Source: Methanosarcina barkeri str. Wiesmoor
GTDB lineage: Archaea > Halobacteriota > Methanosarcinia > Methanosarcinales > Methanosarcinaceae
Assembly: GCF_000969985.1 (NCBI RefSeq)
Contig: NZ_CP009526.1
Location: forward strand, 4,216,001 to 4,280,000
Direction of reading: 5' to 3'
DNA length: 64,000 bases
Within the stretch, counting starts at the first letter, position 1. Each line of letters opens with the position of its first letter. A model generated the notes under the pieces. That model searched no databases and was not told the DNA's origin. It was given only the letters and a program-made list of their open reading frames with translations. Shown piece after piece: positions 38,233-48,103 of this stretch. Position numbers and translations under genes: made by a program.

Positions 38233-40209
38233 TCACTTTGCCACTTTTATATATTTCCATTTTAATTTTGTACTACTTCCTGCTGCATTTGTTGCTATGA
38301 GTTTAACCGTGTAAGTTCCTGCAGATGAATACATGTGTGTTGGACTCTTTTCTGTTGAATATTTACCATCTCCGAAATCCCATTTCCATGAGGTTGGTGA
38401 TCCTTTGCTCGTCTCCGTAAATTTTACCTTTAGAGGAGCTTTTCCTGATAATGGCCAGCCCCAGAAATCTGCAGTCGGAGCTTGCGAAGTTCCTGTCACG
38501 GTTATATAATTTGATTTTGTTGCTGTGTTGATGCCTACCGCATTGGTTACTTTGAGAGTTACTGTGTATTTTCCGGCTTTTGAATACTTATGAGTTGGAT
38601 TCTGGTGGAATGACTTTGTTCCGTCTCCAAAATCCCATTTCCATTTCGTGGGTGATCCGGTACTTTTGTCCGTAAATTTAACGTTTAATGGATATTTTCC
38701 TGAGGTTGGAGATGCAGAGAAGGCAGCAACTGGTTTTGCAGTCACGGTTATATAATTTGATTTTGTTGCTGTGTTGATGCCTGCCGCATTGGTTACTTTG
38801 AGGGTTACTGTGTATTTTCCGGCTTTTGAATACTTATGCGTTGGATTCTGGTGGAATGACTTTGTTCCATCTCCAAAATCCCATCTCCATTTAGCAGGTA
38901 TTCCTGTACTTTTGTCAGTAAATTTAACGTTTAATGGAGATTTTCCGGAGGTGGGAGATGCAGAAAATGCAGCAACGGGTTTTGTTACAACTTTTATATA
39001 ATCTGCTTTTGTTACCGTGTTACGGCCTACCGCATTCTTTACTGTAAGTTTAACAGTATATGTTCCTGCTTTTGAATACTTGTGAACCGGATTCTGGAGG
39101 AATGACTTTGAACCATCTCCAAAGTTCCAGAACCAGGAAGTTGAGGAGCCAGTGCTAGTGTCAGTAAATTTAACGTTTAATGGTGTTTTCCCAGAAGTTG
39201 GAGATGCAGAAAAAGCAGCTACAGGGAGGTCTGAACCGAGAGTAGCCATGTAAATATCAGGACCTTCATTTCTCCAGTCCACCCATACTATTTTGTTACC
39301 ATAAATATCAGGCTCTTCTGCTGTTTCACTAGTGGATATTTCTTTAAACTCGGAAGTGGAAAGGTTATACATATAGACATCAGGGTAACGGCCGCCAGTT
39401 ACAGCAAGAGAATATACAATATTATCACCGTAGATTTTAGGGTTGCTCATATAATCAGCGAAGGTCATAAGTTCATTTCGCTTTTTAGTAGAGAGATCCA
39501 TCACATAAACACCGTAAACGCAACCATACTCATCATTGGCATCTATCCACACTACCCAGTTTCCGTAAATTGTAGGCGAGTAATAACCAGAGAATTCTCT
39601 TGTTGGTATTTTAGTCTCCTTCTTATTGGAAAGATCGTACACAATGATATATTCAACGTCAGACCATGCAATCTTATCCCCATGGATATCAGGCTTGTAC
39701 GCTGTTCCACTGGTAGTGATCTGAGTCTCTTTTTTAGTAGATATATCATACATGTAGATATTCGAATTTCCATTACTTTCTTCCTGCCACACTATTCTAT
39801 TACCATAGATTGCAGGATTATGTGCTTCTCCACTTTTAGAGATACGAGTTTGTATTTTTGTAGAGAGATCTTCCACGTAAATGTCATGACCTCCGTTGCG
39901 CTCATCCTCCCATACTACCAGATTTTCATAAATAGCAGGATTTATCTGATCTGTTTTATTGGTAGTGTGAATTTCTGTTTTGGTGGAGAGATCAAATATA
40001 TATATATCCCAGTTTCCATTGCGGTTATCCTGCCACACTATCTTGTCACCATAGATATCTGGATTGGATGCCGTTCCATGGTTGGTTATCCGAGTTTCAG
40101 TGATTGCAGATGGAGAAGCTGCTGATGCCGTAGATGAAACGAAAATCAAAAATAAAATCAGAACTGCTGATGCTATAACCACTGAATACGATTTTTTGTT
40201 AATTTTCAC
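38233..40209 (-). CDS. Type A propeller-PKD surface protein (array copy 2)
   Basis: 658 residues from a GTG start at 40209. The first 130 residues are nearly the same as the gene at 33121 (TNHGTASNPDIYGDKIVWQD). Seven propeller units follow, then PKD domains starting VAAFSASPTSGKTPL, VAAFSASPTSGKSPL and VAAFSASPTSGKYPL, then the WGWPLSGKAPL domain. The propeller repeats 4-5 (PDIHGDKIAWSDVEY, PTIYGNWVVWIDANDEYG) differ most from the sister gene, whereas the PKD modules are almost interchangeable. It keeps GGA where the sister gene has TGA, so all four PKD domains are translated. Confidence 0.88.
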   Translation of the reverse strand: MKINKKSYSVVIASAVLILFLIFVSSTASAASPSAITETRITNHGTASNPDIYGDKIVWQDNRNGNWDIYIFDLSTKTEIHTTNKTDQINPAIYENLVVWEDERNGGHDIYVEDLSTKIQTRISKSGEAHNPAIYGNRIVWQEESNGNSNIYMYDISTKKETQITTSGTAYKPDIHGDKIAWSDVEYIIVYDLSNKKETKIPTREFSGYYSPTIYGNWVVWIDANDEYGCVYGVYVMDLSTKKRNELMTFADYMSNPKIYGDNIVYSLAVTGGRYPDVYMYNLSTSEFKEISTSETAEEPDIYGNKIVWVDWRNEGPDIYMATLGSDLPVAAFSASPTSGKTPLNVKFTDTSTGSSTSWFWNFGDGSKSFLQNPVHKYSKAGTYTVKLTVKNAVGRNTVTKADYIKVVTKPVAAFSASPTSGKSPLNVKFTDKSTGIPAKWRWDFGDGTKSFHQNPTHKYSKAGKYTVTLKVTNAAGINTATKSNYITVTAKPVAAFSASPTSGKYPLNVKFTDKSTGSPTKWKWDFGDGTKSFHQNPTHKYSKAGKYTVTLKVTNAVGINTATKSNYITVTGTSQAPTADFWGWPLSGKAPLKVKFTETSKGSPTSWKWDFGDGKYSTEKSPTHMYSSAGTYTVKLIATNAAGSSTKLKWKYIKVAK

Positions 40210-40740
40210 TTATCCTACTCCTTAATCTTTAATTTATTTTTCATATAAAAAATGTTAATAATTTAGAGATATATACATTTTTAAACTTTATTATTTAAAT
40301 CAAAAATTTAAGAAAATGTGTGATTTTAGAAAATTTGTTTCGAGAAGAAGAATAAGTTTGCAGTAAATCCGTACGTAAATAGCAAAATTTTTCGATATAA
40401 AAAAAGATAAAAGAAAGACTTTTGAGAATTTCAAATGAGCTTTAAAAGAGTTAAGAAATTAGAAGGGAACGCTACTGAAAATCACAAAATTAAAATCTCT
40501 CTAAAAAATGACCAAAAAGCCGGGTGAACTCATTTTTAAATATCAAATCAACAACTTACAGACACTTTCAGATAAGAAATAAGGAACAATGAAAAAATGA
40601 ATAAAAAGAGTGAGCAAAAGAAAAGAGAACAGTTCTTATTTACTTTCGGAGTATATTCCCGGTCTTGTGTTTGTTGTCACCCTTATGAAGTTGTAATCTT
40701 AGAACCCCCAGGAGGTTTACAACCGTTTTCAAAGTTGCAG
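40210..40740. other. Array intergenic spacer 3
   Basis: Same architecture as spacers 1 and 2: promoter with TTTTTATATG, AT-rich core, GAGAACAG half-palindrome, PKD fossil near 40645-40695, and the conserved post-stop block. Confidence 0.6.
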
Positions 40741-42798
40741 TCACTTTGCCACTTTTATATATTTCCATTTTGATTTTGTACTACTTCCTGCTTCATTTGT
40801 TGCTATGAGTTTAACCGTGTAAGTTCCTGCTGCTGAATATGTGTGTGTTGGACTCTTTTCTGTTGAATATTTTCCATCTCCGAAATCCCATTTCCATGAG
40901 GTTGGTGATCCTTTGCTCGTCTCTGTGAATGTTACCTTTAGCGGAGCTTTTCCTGATAATGGCCAGCCCCAGAAATCTGCAGTCGGAGCTTGCGAAGTTC
41001 CTGTCACGGTTATATACTTTGATTTTGTTGCTGTGTTGATGCCTACCGCATTGGTTACTGTGAGGGTTACTGTGTATTTTCCTGCTTTGGAATATTTATG
41101 AGTCGGATTCTGAAGGAATGACTTTGATCCATCTCCAAAATCCCATTTCCATTTCGTTGGTGTTCCTGTACTTTTGTCAGTAAATTTAACGTTTAATGGA
41201 TATTTTCCGGATGTTGGATATGCAGAGAATGCAGAAACTGGTTTTGCTACCACTTTTATATATTCTGTTTTTGTTACCGCGCTACGTCCTGCTGCATTCT
41301 TTACTGTTAAGCTAACAGTATATATTCCTGCCTTTGAATACTTATGAACCGGATTCTGAAGGAATGACTTTGATCCGTCTCCGAAATTCCAGAACCAGGA
41401 AGCAGGTATTCCTGTGCTTGTGTCAGTAAATTTAACGTTTAATGGTGTTTTTCCTGAGGTAGGATATGCAGAGAATGCAGCAACTGGTTTTGCTACCACT
41501 TTTATATATCCGGTTTTTGTTACCGTGTTACGGCCTACCGCATTCTTTACCGTTAAGCTAACATTATAAATCCCTGCCTTTGAATACTTATGAACCGGAT
41601 TCTGAAGGAATGACTTTGATCCGTCTCCAAAATTCCAGAACCAGGAAGTAGGTGTTCCGGTACTTTTGTCAGTAAACTGCACTTTCATTGGGGCTTTTCC
41701 TGAGGTTGGAGATGCAGAGAAGGAAGCAATTGGCAGGTTTGAACTGGTGAGAGTACCCATGTAGACATTGGGTTTTTCATTTTTCCAATCCGACCACACT
41801 ATCTTATCACCATAGAAAGTAAATCCTTGCCTTTGCCTAATTGATGTATTGTTAGTCTGAGTTTCCTCTTGAGTTGAGATATTATACATGTAAATACTTC
41901 CACTATCTCGGGTATCCAGCCAAATTATCCTGTCCTCGGAGATTCTAGGACTATAATAATGTGCTGATCCATGTGTTGATCCGCTGTTGGTAATTTGAGT
42001 TTCCTTCTTAGTGGAAAGATCATACATGTAGATCTCAGAGTATTGATATCCATCATCTCTCTGGCGCCAATCTGCCCACACTATTATATCTCCGTAGATA
42101 TCAGGATTGAATGCTGAATCGTTGTTGGTAATCTGAGTTTCCTTGTGAGTGGAGAGGTCGTACATTATGAGATTACTCGGGCGTCCATCAATATCAGGTA
42201 CCCACACTACTATGTTACCGAAAAAAACAGGATAGGGTGCTGACATATTATCGATATGAGTTTCCTGAGTGGAGATATCATAAATGTAATAACCATGTGG
42301 GCCACCCCACATTATCGTGTTACCGGATATATACGGTCCGAAGCTATACCCTAAGTAGTCATAAGGGACTGGTCTATTGTTTATCCGAGTCTCCTTGTGA
42401 GTGGAGAGATCGTACATGTATACATCATATTCTTCCTCGGTATCATTCTGGTTCCCATTACGCCATTCCTTCCATACTATCCTGTCACCATATATAGAAG
42501 GACAACATGCTGATCCACCGGTAGTAATTTGAGTTTCCTTCTGAGTGGAGATATTGTACATGTAAATATTGAAAGGTCCATCATCCCGGTTCCCATTACG
42601 CCAGTCCTTCCATACTATCCTGTCACCATATATAGAAGGAGACGTTGCTGATCCACTGGTGGTTATCGGAGTTTCATTGATAGTGAGCGAAGCAGTTTGC
42701 TCAGTAACCGCCGATGCTGCAGATGAAACCAGAATTAAAAATAAAATCAGAACTGCTGATGCTAAGACCACTGAATACGATTTTTTGTTAATTTTCAC
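40741..42798 (-). CDS. Type B propeller-PKD surface protein (array copy 2)
   Basis: 685 residues from GTG 42798. Its signal peptide resembles type A (MKINKKSYSVVLASAVLILF), but the mature start is type B (AVTEQTASLTINETPITTSG). Seven propeller units include the divergent PYISGNTIMWGGP and PVFFGNIVVWVPD. Four PKD domains follow, two with SAYPTSGK instead of SASPTSGK, then the WGWPLSGKAPL type. This mosaic of a type A leader and type B body suggests gene conversion. It is first in the array on the minus strand, directly after gltX. Confidence 0.88.
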   Translation of the reverse strand: MKINKKSYSVVLASAVLILFLILVSSAASAVTEQTASLTINETPITTSGSATSPSIYGDRIVWKDWRNGNRDDGPFNIYMYNISTQKETQITTGGSACCPSIYGDRIVWKEWRNGNQNDTEEEYDVYMYDLSTHKETRINNRPVPYDYLGYSFGPYISGNTIMWGGPHGYYIYDISTQETHIDNMSAPYPVFFGNIVVWVPDIDGRPSNLIMYDLSTHKETQITNNDSAFNPDIYGDIIVWADWRQRDDGYQYSEIYMYDLSTKKETQITNSGSTHGSAHYYSPRISEDRIIWLDTRDSGSIYMYNISTQEETQTNNTSIRQRQGFTFYGDKIVWSDWKNEKPNVYMGTLTSSNLPIASFSASPTSGKAPMKVQFTDKSTGTPTSWFWNFGDGSKSFLQNPVHKYSKAGIYNVSLTVKNAVGRNTVTKTGYIKVVAKPVAAFSAYPTSGKTPLNVKFTDTSTGIPASWFWNFGDGSKSFLQNPVHKYSKAGIYTVSLTVKNAAGRSAVTKTEYIKVVAKPVSAFSAYPTSGKYPLNVKFTDKSTGTPTKWKWDFGDGSKSFLQNPTHKYSKAGKYTVTLTVTNAVGINTATKSKYITVTGTSQAPTADFWGWPLSGKAPLKVTFTETSKGSPTSWKWDFGDGKYSTEKSPTHTYSAAGTYTVKLIATNEAGSSTKSKWKYIKVAK

Positions 42799-43234
42799 TT
42801 ATCCTACTCCTTAATCTTTAATTTATTTTTCATATAAAAAATGTTAATAATTTAGAGATATATACATTTTTAAACTTTATTATTTAAATCAAAAATTTAA
42901 GAAAATGTATAATTTGAGAAAATTTGTTTTGAGAAGAAGAATAAGTTTACAGTAAATCCATACATAAATAGCAAAATTTTTCGGTATAAAAAAAGGTAAA
43001 AGAAAAACTTTTGAGAATTTCAAATGAGCTTTAAAAGAGTCAAGAAATTAGATAGGGGCTGCTACTGAAAATCACAAAATTAAAATTTCTCTAAAAAATG
43101 ACAAAAAAGACGGATGAGCTCATTTTTAAATATCAAATCAACAACTTACAGACACTTTCAGGTAAGAAGACACTTTCAGATAAGAAATAAGAAACAATGA
43201 AAAAATGAATAAAAAGAGTGAGCAAAAGAAATGA
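42799..43234. promoter_or_regulatory. Promoter region of the first array gene
   Basis: TTTTTATATG (minus strand, 42831-42840) is a TATA candidate that would start transcription just before the GGAGTAGG ribosome binding site (42802-42810). The AT-rich core is shared with the three array spacers. A partly duplicated GACACTTTCAG sits at about 43140-43180. Confidence 0.5.
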
Positions 43235-43250
43235 GAACAGTTTCCTGTTC
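43235..43250 (-). terminator. gltX transcription terminator hairpin
   Basis: GAACAGTTTCCTGTTC is a perfect palindromic stem of six base pairs with a four-base loop, followed on the minus strand by T-rich sequence. Decayed copies mark the gltX fossils at 28331 and 30640. Confidence 0.6.
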
Positions 43251-43267
43251 ACCTTCTTCTAGACATA

Positions 43268-44983
43268 TTATTTGTGGGCAAAGTAAGCCACAATTTCGTC
43301 TTCGCTTACGGCATCAATCCTGCAGAAACCGAAGCGCTCGAACTGCACGATTTTGTCAAGTTCGGCTGCAATCCCCTGCTCACCGATACCGTTAAGATCA
43401 CCTTCAGGACCGCGTACTTTCACGTTTATTCCGTCAAGCGGGGCCCAGTGGATGATTTTTGCCTTTGCTTTTTTAAGGGCTTCAAGAGAAACATCTGAGA
43501 GCTTTGCCTGAAGTGGGGAAAGGGAAGTAATCTCTATATTGCAGAAATCTTTTAAGCGGATAATAGAGCCAACTTCCAGCTTTTCGACATCCTCCGTGCA
43601 GACAAGTACTTTATTTCCTACAGCAATTTCCCTGAATCCTCTTTTATGGTCAGTAGGGTGAAGAGGAAGCTTAGCAACTGTCGGCTCAGCATCTGTAATT
43701 TCCAGTTCTACAGGATTCCAGACAAAGAAATAGCGATTTGCAATAGGGTCCACGATTTTGCGGTTTTCGGCGTAGAGAGACTCCATGCTTATGCTTACGT
43801 CAGTCATTCCGACTCCCATCTCTATCATGAACTTCTTGAGAGCTTCAGCCTGGATTCCACGACGCCGGATTGCCCGGATTGTTGGAAGCCTCGGGTCATC
43901 CCAGCCGCTGTATTCCCCTGCTTCAATAGCTTTTCTCAGGGTACTCGTGCTGAACTTTCCAAATTCGTGGATCTTGACCCTGCCCCAGTTAGTTGTTCTC
44001 GGGTATTTCCAGCCGAAGTATTTGTAGATATAACCCTGCCGCTTTTCGCTGTCTATAAGATCTTTGCCCCGGATGATATGAGTCATTCCCAGTTCGTGGT
44101 CTTCGATAGCCCCTGCAAAATCAAGAAGCGGCCAGACAACGTACTTGTTCCCAATTTCAGGGCGGGGATGCGACATCTTTCTTATCCTGAATGCTCCCCA
44201 GTCCCTCAATGCAGGGTCCTTGTGCTTTATATCGGTCTTGATCCTCAGCACTGCCTGCTGGTCTTCATATTCTCCGGCAAGCATCTTCTCCCAGTGCATA
44301 AGGTTTTCTTCGGGGCTGGTATCTCTGTGCGGGCAGGACTGCTTTGCATCCTTAAACCGCTTGAAATCTCCTCCTTTACAGAAGCAGACATAAGCCTTTC
44401 CCATCTCGATAAGTTTTCTTGCATAATCGTAATACATAGGGAAATGGTCAGAAGCATAGACAACCTGGTCAGGCACAACCCCGAGCCATTTGAAGTCATC
44501 AAGATACCAGTCATAAGCTTGAAGCAGAGGTCGTTTTATATCAGGATCGGTATCATCGAAACGCAGGACAAATTTTCCTCCGTACATTTTCACATATTCG
44601 GAATTAACTACCATGCCTCTTGCACTGCCAAGGGTTGCAGGCCCGTTTGGATTCGGGGCAAAACGCATTACAACCTTGCCATTTTCTGCCCCTTCTAGAG
44701 GTTTTAAACCCTTATCTGGTTCTTTTTTTACACTAAGAGCTTCAATAAGCTCAGGGGCAATTTCCGAAAGCTTTGTCTCCCAGGTTTCAGGATTTCCCTT
44801 TGCAATCTCGGGAATAATAACTTTAAGAGCTTCAGATACGGCATTTGGATCGGATCTGAGTTGAGGGCACTCCCCCATTACTTTTCCCATTACAGCTTTA
44901 GGTTGGGGGGCTTTCCCATATTTTACAGCATTTTGATAGGCGTATTTTTCAATTGTCTTAAGATCTTCAGGACTTAAGGTCAT
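43268..44983 (-). CDS. gltX: Glutamyl-tRNA synthetase (archaeal type)
   Basis: 571 residues from ATG 44983 (MTLSPEDLKTIEKYA); GGAG precedes it, and the in-frame extension to 45055 lacks support and looks unlike family N-termini. It charges tRNA-Glu for protein synthesis and, in this setting, for heme and corrin precursor supply. The HIGH-equivalent lies in FAPNPNGPATLGSARG, the KMSKS-equivalent in HEFGKFSTSTLRK, and the C-terminal beta-barrel anticodon-binding domain from about residue 400 onward. It ends IVAYFAHK. Truncated copies of this end are found 13-15 kb away in the surface-protein locus. Confidence 0.96.
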   Translation of the reverse strand: MTLSPEDLKTIEKYAYQNAVKYGKAPQPKAVMGKVMGECPQLRSDPNAVSEALKVIIPEIAKGNPETWETKLSEIAPELIEALSVKKEPDKGLKPLEGAENGKVVMRFAPNPNGPATLGSARGMVVNSEYVKMYGGKFVLRFDDTDPDIKRPLLQAYDWYLDDFKWLGVVPDQVVYASDHFPMYYDYARKLIEMGKAYVCFCKGGDFKRFKDAKQSCPHRDTSPEENLMHWEKMLAGEYEDQQAVLRIKTDIKHKDPALRDWGAFRIRKMSHPRPEIGNKYVVWPLLDFAGAIEDHELGMTHIIRGKDLIDSEKRQGYIYKYFGWKYPRTTNWGRVKIHEFGKFSTSTLRKAIEAGEYSGWDDPRLPTIRAIRRRGIQAEALKKFMIEMGVGMTDVSISMESLYAENRKIVDPIANRYFFVWNPVELEITDAEPTVAKLPLHPTDHKRGFREIAVGNKVLVCTEDVEKLEVGSIIRLKDFCNIEITSLSPLQAKLSDVSLEALKKAKAKIIHWAPLDGINVKVRGPEGDLNGIGEQGIAAELDKIVQFERFGFCRIDAVSEDEIVAYFAHK

Positions 44984-45217
44984 AGAAGCTTCTCCAAAAA
45001 TAATCTGGATTGAATGATTTAAAGTGATTGAATGATTAAGAACAAGCCTTTTCAAAAAGGCTTGAGCGAAAATGTTATTGTCGACGTGATCAACCGATAC
45101 AGCGGTTGATTGAGAAAAACATGTAAATAGGGTTATAAAAAGTCACCGAAGCGAAGGAATTCCTTGCAAAAACTGAAAAAAAGCTTTCTGAAAAGCTTCT
45201 CTTGCATGCAGGAGCCT

Positions 45218-45523
45218 TTACTTGGGAATGGAAGCTTCGATTTCCTGGATACGGGATATTTTCTCGTTGATTTTCTTAAACTCGGACTCAAATTCTTCCA
45301 GGAATTTCGGAACCGCATCTCCAGGTACGGCACCCTGAGCCGAGGGCTTGATAAGGTTAGCTTGTTCAAGGACTCTGAGAGAGTAGCGCACTTTATGGTT
45401 CTGCATTCCGGTGACTTCTGAAAGTTTCAGAATCCCGATGGGAGCTTCTTCAATCACTTTCTTAAGCACCAGAAGATGGCGTTCGGTAAGTTCAAGTTCA
45501 TTTCCGATAGGCTCAAGCAGCAT
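45218..45523 (-). CDS. Winged-helix transcriptional regulator
   Basis: 101 residues. A winged helix spans about 12-62 (LTERHLLVLKKVIEEAPIGILKLSEVTGMQNHKVRYSLRVLEQANLIKPS), followed by a short coiled coil (FLEEFESEFKKINEKISRIQEIEASIPK) that could dimerise. It overlaps the FAH-family gene upstream by one base (TGATG), so the two are translationally coupled. Target genes are unknown; autoregulation of its own operon is plausible. The 160 bases to the gltX start carry nothing recognised. Confidence 0.8.
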   Translation of the reverse strand: MLLEPIGNELELTERHLLVLKKVIEEAPIGILKLSEVTGMQNHKVRYSLRVLEQANLIKPSAQGAVPGDAVPKFLEEFESEFKKINEKISRIQEIEASIPK

Positions 45524-46257
45524 CAGACAACCTCGTTTCTAAGTGTTCCGATTCCCTGGATCTCAACTTCCACAATGTCTCCACGCTGAAGTTCTCCAAC
45601 GCCAGGAGGGGTTCCTGTGGCAATGACATCTCCTACTTCCAGGGTCATGATCTCGGTGATAAATTCAATAAGATAAGGAATGTCAAAAAGAAGGTTTGAA
45701 GTGCTGGAAGCCTGCCTGGTATCTCCATTTACCCTGCAGGCAATCTTTGCATTCGTAATATCAACTTCATCGGGAGAAGCAAGATAAGGCCCGAAAGCTG
45801 CAAAGGTATCAAAACTCTTTGCTCTTGTCCATTGACCATCTTTTTGCTGGAGGTCCCGGGCGGTCACATCATTAAAGCAGGTATAACCTGCAATTACATC
45901 TATGGCCTTTGAAGTTGAGATGTTCTTACAGCGTTTGCCTATAACGACTGCGAGTTCAGCTTCATGTTCTACTCTGGAGCTCGATGCCGGATAAATGATC
46001 TTGTCCCCATGCCCTATAATGGCTGAAGGAGGCTTTAAAAAGAGTACAGGGTTTTCCGGGACTTTCATGTTCAGCTCTTCAGCATGATCCCGATAGTTAA
46101 GGCCGACACATACAATTTTCGAGGGAGACGCCGGCGGAAGGACGCGAAGCTCTGAAAGGTCAAAAATCCCGGCAGGAGTCCCTCCTTTTGGATACACGCG
46201 CCCATTTTCGATATCTCCATAAAAAATTTCATCTCCTGATCTGAACCTTCCTATCAT
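45523..46257 (-). CDS. Fumarylacetoacetate hydrolase (FAH) family protein
   Basis: 244 residues. The FAH catalytic domain covers about 48-240: KIVCVGLNYRDHAEEL, the metal-binding EHEAELAVVIG, YTCFNDVTARDLQ, and GDVIATGTPPGVGELQRGD. Known members act on acylpyruvates, 2-hydroxymuconates or oxaloacetate; which substrate applies here cannot be told. The coupling to a winged-helix regulator suggests controlled expression. The gene lies between gltX and the pyrimidine genes, all on one strand. Confidence 0.88.
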   Translation of the reverse strand: MIGRFRSGDEIFYGDIENGRVYPKGGTPAGIFDLSELRVLPPASPSKIVCVGLNYRDHAEELNMKVPENPVLFLKPPSAIIGHGDKIIYPASSSRVEHEAELAVVIGKRCKNISTSKAIDVIAGYTCFNDVTARDLQQKDGQWTRAKSFDTFAAFGPYLASPDEVDITNAKIACRVNGDTRQASSTSNLLFDIPYLIEFITEIMTLEVGDVIATGTPPGVGELQRGDIVEVEIQGIGTLRNEVV

Positions 46258-46330
46258 GTCTCGGTCTTCTCCTGCTTTTTGGGATGTTTTCGCTTGCTTT
46301 CCTTCATTTTTTTAAAGGATATATTCAAAC

Positions 46331-47110
46331 TTAAATTTTAACTCTTCGCCCACTGGCATCCCTTGCATATTTCCCCAGTTCGGAATCCAGGAGCTGCACA
46401 CCTGAAAACACAGGTCCGTCCCTGCAAACCCTGAGCCCAGACTTGTCTATACAGCATGCCCCACAGACTCCTATACCGCATTTGAAATAACGTTGAAGGC
46501 TGAACTCAGACTTTTCAAGAACCTGTCTGTCTTTAAGGAGTCTGAAAACCGAAGATATCATTATTTCCGGCCCGCAGACTGCAATTCTGTCATAAACCGA
46601 AAGGTCGAGGTCAGTGAGCACATCAGTCACAAAACCCTTTGTTCCCTTTGAGCCGTCATCCGTAGAAATGTAGACCTTCCCTGCTTCTGCAAATCGCTTC
46701 TCAAAAAGTAGGTCGCCTGCACTTCGCGCTCCAAGCACCGTATGAACTTCCGAGCCTGCACTCCGCGCTGCCTCGGCATAAGGAGCAAGGGGAGCAGCTC
46801 CAACCCCGCCTGCAATAATCAGAGTTTTTTCTCCCTCTGAAGGCAGGGAAAAGCCCTTTCCAAAAGGACCTCTGAGCCCGAAAGAATCCCCTTCTTTCAA
46901 CTCAAAAAGTTTTGAAGTTGCCTCTCCCACTTTCTGGACAGTTATGGAATTCTTGCTCGAGAGGCCCATGGGCACTTCGTCCACACCTCTGACCCAGACC
47001 ATTACAAACTGGCCGGGCTCCATAGTCTCAAACTGGAAATCAAAGAAGAAAGTCCTGACCAAAGGAGATTCTTCATTTATCTGTACTATTGTAGCATTAA
47101 GAGGAAGCAT
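46331..47110 (-). CDS. pyrK: Dihydroorotate dehydrogenase electron-transfer subunit PyrK
   Basis: 259 residues. The FAD/NAD-binding reductase fold has [25 protein letters not shown] and [18 protein letters not shown] (nucleotide-binding loop near residue 105). The C-terminal [2Fe-2S] cluster cysteines lie in [20 protein letters not shown], near residues 210-230. It passes electrons from PyrD to NAD in the class 1B dihydroorotate dehydrogenase. Its start overlaps the pyrD stop by one base (TGATG), showing translational coupling. Iron-sulfur and flavin dependent, cytoplasmic. Confidence 0.93.
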   Translation of the reverse strand: MLPLNATIVQINEESPLVRTFFFDFQFETMEPGQFVMVWVRGVDEVPMGLSSKNSITVQKVGEATSKLFELKEGDSFGLRGPFGKGFSLPSEGEKTLIIAGGVGAAPLAPYAEAARSAGSEVHTVLGARSAGDLLFEKRFAEAGKVYISTDDGSKGTKGFVTDVLTDLDLSVYDRIAVCGPEIMISSVFRLLKDRQVLEKSEFSLQRYFKCGIGVCGACCIDKSGLRVCRDGPVFSGVQLLDSELGKYARDASGRRVKI

Positions 47111-48015
47111 CAGACCATCTCATGGGCAAGCCCTATTAATTCTTTTACATCCGAATAGCCTTTCCTCTGTAGAAAAGCTTCGATACCTGCACTGATCTCG
47201 GAGAATACATCAAGCCTGTCATAAACAGCCGATCCGACCTGGACAGCCGCAGCCCCTGCCATCATCATTTCTACCGCGTCCTGCCAGGAAGATACTCCCC
47301 CTACTCCTATTACAGGGATCTCCAGGGCAGTATAAAGGTCATAAACACATTTGACAGCTACAGGTTTGACAGCTTTTCCTGAAAGCCCACCTGAACGGTT
47401 CCCCAGGACCGGATATCCTGACTCGATATCTATAGCCATCCCTTTTAAGGTATTAATTGCAACAACCGCGTCTGCTCCCCCTGCTTCTGCTGCATTTCCT
47501 ATGCACGTAATATCAGAAACATTAGGGGTAAGCTTAACCCACACAGGCACACTCACTATATTTTTTACTGCGGCTGTAATTGCTTCCACAAGGCAGGGGT
47601 TAGAGCCAACTGCTGCTCCGTACCCTTCTGCATGAGGACAGCTCACATTTAGCTCAAAAGCATCGGGTTTCGCAGGGAGCAGACCCTCGGCAACTTCTTT
47701 AAATTCAGCAGGACTTCCGCCGAAGATGCTTGCGATTACTGGGACTCCGGAGTCCTTTTTTGCAATTTCGAGTTCCTGGAAAAAGCTGGGATAGGAAGGA
47801 TTCGGGAGTCCCATAGCATTCAAAAATCCATATTCAAGTTTGACCATGCTCGGGTTGGAATGTCCGGTTTTAGGCATGGGGCCTATGGATTTGGTCACAA
47901 CTGCCCCTGCTCCTCCTTCATGTGCAACCCTGCAAAGCGATGCTCCGGTTGTGCCGAGTATCCCGGCTGCAAGAATGGTTGGGTTCTTCAGTTTAAGTCC
48001 GGTAAGAGTGTACAT
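47110..48015 (-). CDS. pyrD: Dihydroorotate dehydrogenase, class 1B catalytic subunit
   Basis: 301 residues, an FMN-dependent TIM barrel converting dihydroorotate to orotate in pyrimidine synthesis. The catalytic Cys typical of class 1B is in [13 protein letters not shown]-binding segments include [35 protein letters not shown] and [20 protein letters not shown]. Start ATG 48015 is preceded by GGAGCCAGCT. pyrK follows with a one-base overlap. hemC lies upstream on the same strand across a small 24-bp repeat, so read-through from the heme operon is possible. Confidence 0.94.
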   Translation of the reverse strand: MYTLTGLKLKNPTILAAGILGTTGASLCRVAHEGGAGAVVTKSIGPMPKTGHSNPSMVKLEYGFLNAMGLPNPSYPSFFQELEIAKKDSGVPVIASIFGGSPAEFKEVAEGLLPAKPDAFELNVSCPHAEGYGAAVGSNPCLVEAITAAVKNIVSVPVWVKLTPNVSDITCIGNAAEAGGADAVVAINTLKGMAIDIESGYPVLGNRSGGLSGKAVKPVAVKCVYDLYTALEIPVIGVGGVSSWQDAVEMMMAGAAAVQVGSAVYDRLDVFSEISAGIEAFLQRKGYSDVKELIGLAHEMV

Positions 48016-48042
48016 AGCTGGCTCCTTTCTGCCCCATTAGAA

Positions 48043-48103
48043 TATCATTTGCATTGTCATTCGTGTTATCATTTGCATTATTATTTGTGTTATCATTTAG
48101 TGA
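48043..48103. repeat. 24-bp tandem repeat between hemC and pyrD
   Basis: About two and a half copies of a unit starting TATCATTTGCATTGTCATTC. Abuts the hemC stop codon. Confidence 0.75.

Noticed and set aside
23252-42798. Diversity-generating retroelement acting on the surface genes
   Set aside because: No reverse transcriptase or adenine-mutated template repeat was found; variation is better explained by recombination among paralogues.
43646-44698. A 350-codon plus-strand open frame opposite gltX
   Set aside because: It is the antisense shadow of a well-supported GluRS gene; no ribosome binding site and no recognisable domain.
44984-45055. Longer gltX start (24 extra codons)
   Set aside because: The extension has low-complexity NHSITLNHSI, no good ribosome binding site, and does not fit GluRS N-termini.
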